Below, in pieces: positions 60,525 through 64,000 of a stretch of DNA of 64,000 nucleotides. The stretch lies in the NCBI RefSeq assembly GCF_029784155.1, contig NC_073691.1, positions 58,452,217 through 58,516,216 of the forward strand, in the 5' to 3' direction. The notes under the pieces are model-generated. The model did no database searches, was not told where the DNA came from, and was given only the letters and a program-made list of their open reading frames with translations. Numbering within the stretch: the first letter of the stretch is position 1; every line of letters starts with the position of its first letter. The translations under genes and the position numbers were made by a program. This stretch comes from Uranotaenia lowii (Eukaryota > Arthropoda > Insecta > Diptera > Culicidae).

Positions 60525-61190
60525 CAAGTCAATTAAGCCCGAACAAATATCAATTTCTTCTTTTGCCCCCTTCCCCTCGAAATTTAAAAAAAAAACCCGA
60601 AGAGGGGAATAAAAATAAAATAAAGGTAGATTTTGTCACAACCTTCTACCATATGTTTCAACAATACCATGGTTCTCTGGATACAGCTTAACTCGGCGGG
60701 AGGTGGTTATTTTATCAAAACTGATATGTAATCACTCTCGTATCCCGTCACACCTTTTTCGCAATAACATCATTGAGAGAGACACATGTGAATGCGGAGA
60801 ATCTCCAGCAACACCGGACCATCTTATATTTGCCTGCAGCAGGTTCGAGGGTCAACGCAGAAATATGTGGCAAACTATTATATCCGAAGGGATGATTCCC
60901 GATCTTCAGACTATCCTGAAAAACATTAACTTGAAAATTATGAAAAGCATCGCAGATTTCATCGAGTCGGCCAAGATTGATATTTAATGTTTGAATGTTT
61001 TTTTTTAAGTTCTCACTAAGCTTGGTCAAACAATGGCAACAAGAGACCAGATAGATTAATTAATAAAAAAAAACAAATGATAGAAGATGAGAGTTTTATA
61101 ACCTTTTATATTCTTGGTTTTATTGATTTTTTCGATAAAAGATTACTTGATTTATAGGTTATAGGTTATAGGTATAGGTTAATAATTTTA
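60525..61190 (+). repeat. Dispersed repeat, copy B (interrupted), relative of 43940-44290
   Basis: 60525-60630 and 61070-61190 together match 43940-44290, including AATTTCTTCTTTTGCCCCCT and ATTACTTGATTTATAGGTTA. The LINE fragment between them arrived later. Confidence 0.6.
60640..61070 (+). pseudogene. LINE ORF2 C-terminal fragment with A-rich tail
   Basis: A 5'-truncated LINE 3' end. The frame to 60987 carries HSRIPSHLFR and the cysteine/histidine cluster CECGE..PDHLIFACSRF, the zinc-knuckle-like tail after RT in Jockey/R1-type ORF2. A short 3' UTR and an A-rich end (AATAAAAAAAAAC) follow. Confidence 0.75.
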
Positions 61191-61740
61191 AAGTTGGGAG
61201 CATAAATTTTATTTATTAAGATTATTACGAATCATTACGATCTCACCAAATAATCTTTGAGCCCAGATTTTGTGAATTTTCAAAAAAATTTAGAAATGTT
61301 GCTAATGAACCGACAAACTAGTACTTCTCTTTTCTTTGTCGGAAGTCTTCCGGACTTCCGAAGTAAAATTTAGTGCTGGCGCGTTAATAGTCGTTGATCG
61401 ATTCAACTTTCCAGTCAGCTCTTGATGGATTCTCGATCTACACAGCGCCTAAGGAAAACGATGCTCAAAGTCTTTATTTCGTCGAGGGAGACTGTTACTT
61501 TCCTGATGATCAATTTTAACGATTAACACTTTTGGAAGTACGATATTTAAATTTTTTTTATCAAGTTTTGAATCAATTTAACCACTTAAATATTAAAAAA
61601 TAAAGCTCGTTTCTCTTAGATTTGGAACAACAGCAATTGCCTGTATTTCAATTATTTATTATTGGATTCCAGATTTTATCATCCAAACGTAGCATTTGTT
61701 TCATGCTTTTAAGAAAAAATACTGATAAAATTATTTTTCA
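61191..61740. other. AT-rich spacer
   Basis: Nothing recognised. Confidence 0.35.
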
Positions 61741-61744
61741 CGGT

Positions 61745-62060
61745 TTCCAAGGAATTCTCGATTTTTTCCTGAAACACGACTCATTAGGCAGCGTACACCT
61801 TCTTCGTCCATCGTTTTAGCTATCTTATTCCACAAGGTCTTTATCTGATTGATGTCTTTGAGAACCTTTCCCTTTGCCTTGGGTCTTCTCTTCATGTTTG
61901 CCAAGTATTTCTCAATAAGACGGAACTGGGGGCAGTTGGGTGGGTTGAGGTTTTTCGAAACGAACTGGACCTCTCTCTCTCTGCATACCATGCATTCTTG
62001 AACCACTTTGCTGTAATGACAGCTTGCCAAAACCTGGCCAAAACATGACGGACTGGTCGT
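61745..62060 (-). pseudogene. DD37E-related transposase relic, second lineage
   Basis: Minus-strand reading gives MFWP, then ASCHYSKVVQ, FVSKNLNPPNCPQFRLIEKY and a C-terminal block with LWNKIAKTMDEEGVRCLMSR. The spacing and motifs are those of the DD37E family, but the residues differ from the other three relics, so it is a separate subfamily. It is cut at about 62065 by a GGGAAAA-rich repeat. Confidence 0.75.
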
Positions 62061-62064
62061 GAGA

Positions 62065-62200
62065 TCCAGGGTGGCCACCCATTCGGGAAAAACGGGAAAA
62101 GCGGGAAAAAGACGGGATTTGAAATCCAACGGGAAAAAAGCGGGAAAAAGCCGGGAATTTTTTCGAAAAGTCGGGAATTTTTGGCTCATTGAAAGTCTGT
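62065..62200. repeat. CGGGAAAAA-rich repeat inserted in the relic
   Basis: GGTGGCCACCCATTCGGG followed by many CGGGAAAAA and CGGGAATTTT words. It resembles the low-complexity ends of the CCGG, ACCGGT and CCAGAC repeats elsewhere in the window. Confidence 0.5.
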
Positions 62201-62359
62201 TCAATGAAGATTAGTCGAAATAGGTCGGAAAAAGTGGAAATGGATTGACAGTTGATCACCAGTGTCTTTCTAATTGACTTCGACCGATTTCTACCAGGTC
62301 GAAAAGAATCCTCCTGCCAAGCTGGATCGGTTTCAATTAGTTTGAACTTGATTCATTGA

Positions 62360-63950
62360 ACAACAAAATGATGTTCCCGAAGAGCCAGATTGCTTATCGA
62401 ATAGAAATGGGAAGAACAAAAATAAGCTATTTGATTCCACACGGCGTTGCTCTCTATTTTTTGAATGAAGTTTTCAATTTACTACAGAATTGCAGCGAGT
62501 TCGTATTAGGATTTGACGAAACGTTAAATAAAATTGTCAGAAGCAACAAATGGATATTGGTATGCGCTTCTGGAATCAAAACACAAACCTAGTTGAAGCA
62601 AGGTATATTGGTTCTACATTCTTATCGTCGACGCGCTCGAATGACCTTCTGAATGGCGTGAAACTATGTTTTTCGAAAAATCCTGATCTACTGAAACGAG
62701 TGATCCAGTATTCCATGTATGGTCCAGCAGTAAATTGGAAAATGCTCTGCTCAAGGGACTAACTAACGAGATTCAAGAATTTGTTCCAAATCCGGCGTAC
62801 GAGATTCTCACCATTGGGAGCTGGGGACTGTACATAAAGCGTTCAAGGAGGGACTTAGAGAAAGTGAATGCAATTTGGATGAATTTTTGAGAACGTAAAG
62901 GACAGTAACGGGTTCAACGCTATTTCCGTTAAAATTTTGTAACGTTCGCTGGGTGGAAAATGAACGCGTTGCATAACGTGCTGCCAAAATGTTACCGTAC
63001 CTCAAACGGTTTGTCGACGAGGTAAAAATAAACAAGAGAAGAAAAAGTTTAAGGAAAACCATCCAAATTTTAAGCGGACTATTCCATCAATTTCCCGGTC
63101 GAAGGTATTCGACATTGTTGCTAAAGCTGTAGATGATAATTTTCTGGGACCAAAAATGAGTGTTTATGTTACTGCTGCTTCGACTGTTAAGTCCTTTCTA
63201 CGCGAGTATCAGACAGAAGCACCTATGGTTCCGTTTCTCTTCGATGATTCAACCGAGCTTGTAAGAGCATTGATGGAAAAAGTTGTGAAGCCTGAACGGC
63301 TAAATGTAAAATTCCGATGTGATTGCACACTATCCAGATATTGCCAAAAAACGTTTAGACCTGTGTCTACAAGTACTTGTTGACAAGCAACACTTAAGTG
63401 GAGCTTGTGCCGATAAAATTAAGGACGAATTCGGACAATTATGTGCAATACCTACAATAAAAACATCATTTCGGGATATCGAAGAAAAACACAACCATTG
63501 GACATTTTGTGATGGAACTTATTGGCGAACCGAAAAAGGAGTTCTTCAATTTGATGACCTTATTGAAGAAAATTCTATTTTTTTCTTATGGCGACGCGAC
63601 GATGGAAAGAGGCTTTCCCGTTAACGCGAAATGCCTAGTTGAAATCAAACCGAGAGTCTGACAGCCCAACGTATCGTACACGACCGAATCAACATGTCAG
63701 GGGGAGTAACAGCTATAATGGCAACGAAATCGTTAATCCAGTATGCCCGCAATTCTCACTCGAGATATATCTAGTCCTTAAAAGCAAAAAAATGGAGTAA
63801 AACCTGAAAAAAACTATAGCGAAACAGAAGCGAGATGCAAAAAAGGAGGCTAAGGAACTGGAAGCGAAAAAATTGAAGGTGCTTTCCGACGGTCATAGAG
63901 AGGCAAGCTTAATTGACGAAAAACTAAAATACTTTAAAATATATGAGATA
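62360..63950 (+). pseudogene. Decayed hAT-like transposase family gene
   Basis: Successive frames read as one protein with many shifts: FVLGFDETLNK (62505), VSMDGP-like YSMYGPAVNWK (62720), TIGSWG then, in another frame, HKAFKEGLRESECNLDEFL (62815-62895), RWVENERVA (62950), an AVDDNFLG-like stretch (63140), LREYQTEAPMVPF (63205) and a lysine-rich tail to about 63950. The aspartate-bearing SFDES-like motif and the RWVE motif occur in hAT-like proteins widespread in animals. At least five frame breaks and stops make it a pseudogene. Neither terminal repeats nor target duplication were found. Confidence 0.6.
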
Positions 63951-64000
63951 CAAATAAAATTGAAAAATAATAATCATCTAATCATAAAAATGATGATCTT

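Overview
This looks like a euchromatic stretch of an insect genome, most likely a mosquito. It is AT-rich, with a split host gene, short spliceosomal introns next to very large ones, and many transposable elements (TEs). Four separate remnants belong to the Tc1/mariner-type DD37E family (37 residues between the second and third catalytic acids, counted here), described mainly from mosquitoes. Species cannot be determined from the sequence.

The one host gene I recognise with confidence is a seven-transmembrane PAQR3-type (progestin/adipoQ receptor) gene on the + strand. Coding exons lie at 46925-47407, 47486-47638, 57413-57601 and 58060-58231. A proposed first coding exon with its 5' leader ends at 29445. 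The last few dozen codons are not found and probably lie past 64000. Its introns of about 17.5 kb, 78 bp (a GC-AG intron), 9.8 kb and 458 bp hold most of the TEs in the right half.

Layout. 1-9060: a DD37E relic, then four nested layers: a fold-back hAT-like fragment, split by a TTA-flanked inverted-repeat element (2016-8962), split by a 5'-truncated LINE with endonuclease end, RT and RNase H (2439-8136, 108-bp flanking duplication), split by a poly-A-tailed insert (2511-5009). 10202-12904: a fold-back element with an 8-bp near-identical target-site duplication, its core filled by a degenerate TGACAAA array; a second such array occupies 12985-14645. 15368-16080: a broken, unrecognised protein-coding relic. 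16444-23201: a Ty3-type LTR retrotransposon (identical 212-bp LTRs, 5-bp TSD), minus strand, with defective gag-pol and split by a 2-kb hAT-like element that itself carries a smaller repeat. 23625-24881: a complete but dead DD37E transposon. 25150-25368: a TA-flanked MITE. 29880-34416: two non-autonomous Helitron copies joined directly head to tail, inside a further inverted-repeat element. 35340-46480: MITEs, hairpins and a 240-bp duplicated segment. 48462-51977: a second DD37E transposon, split by the 5' half of a LINE whose PHD-finger ORF1 reads in frame into the transposase. 52390-58000: a promoter-like motif, a MITE, an insertion with a 22-bp TSD and a 93-bp-arm palindrome. 58232-64000: two more DD37E relics, a LINE 3' end, and a long decayed hAT-like transposase.

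No new defence or metabolic system is visible. The noteworthy material is genome structure: the Helitron tandem junction, the transposase/ORF1 chimera, the unusually long LINE duplication, the TGACAAA fold-back arrays and the large palindrome. The target-site duplications let the order of insertion be read directly.
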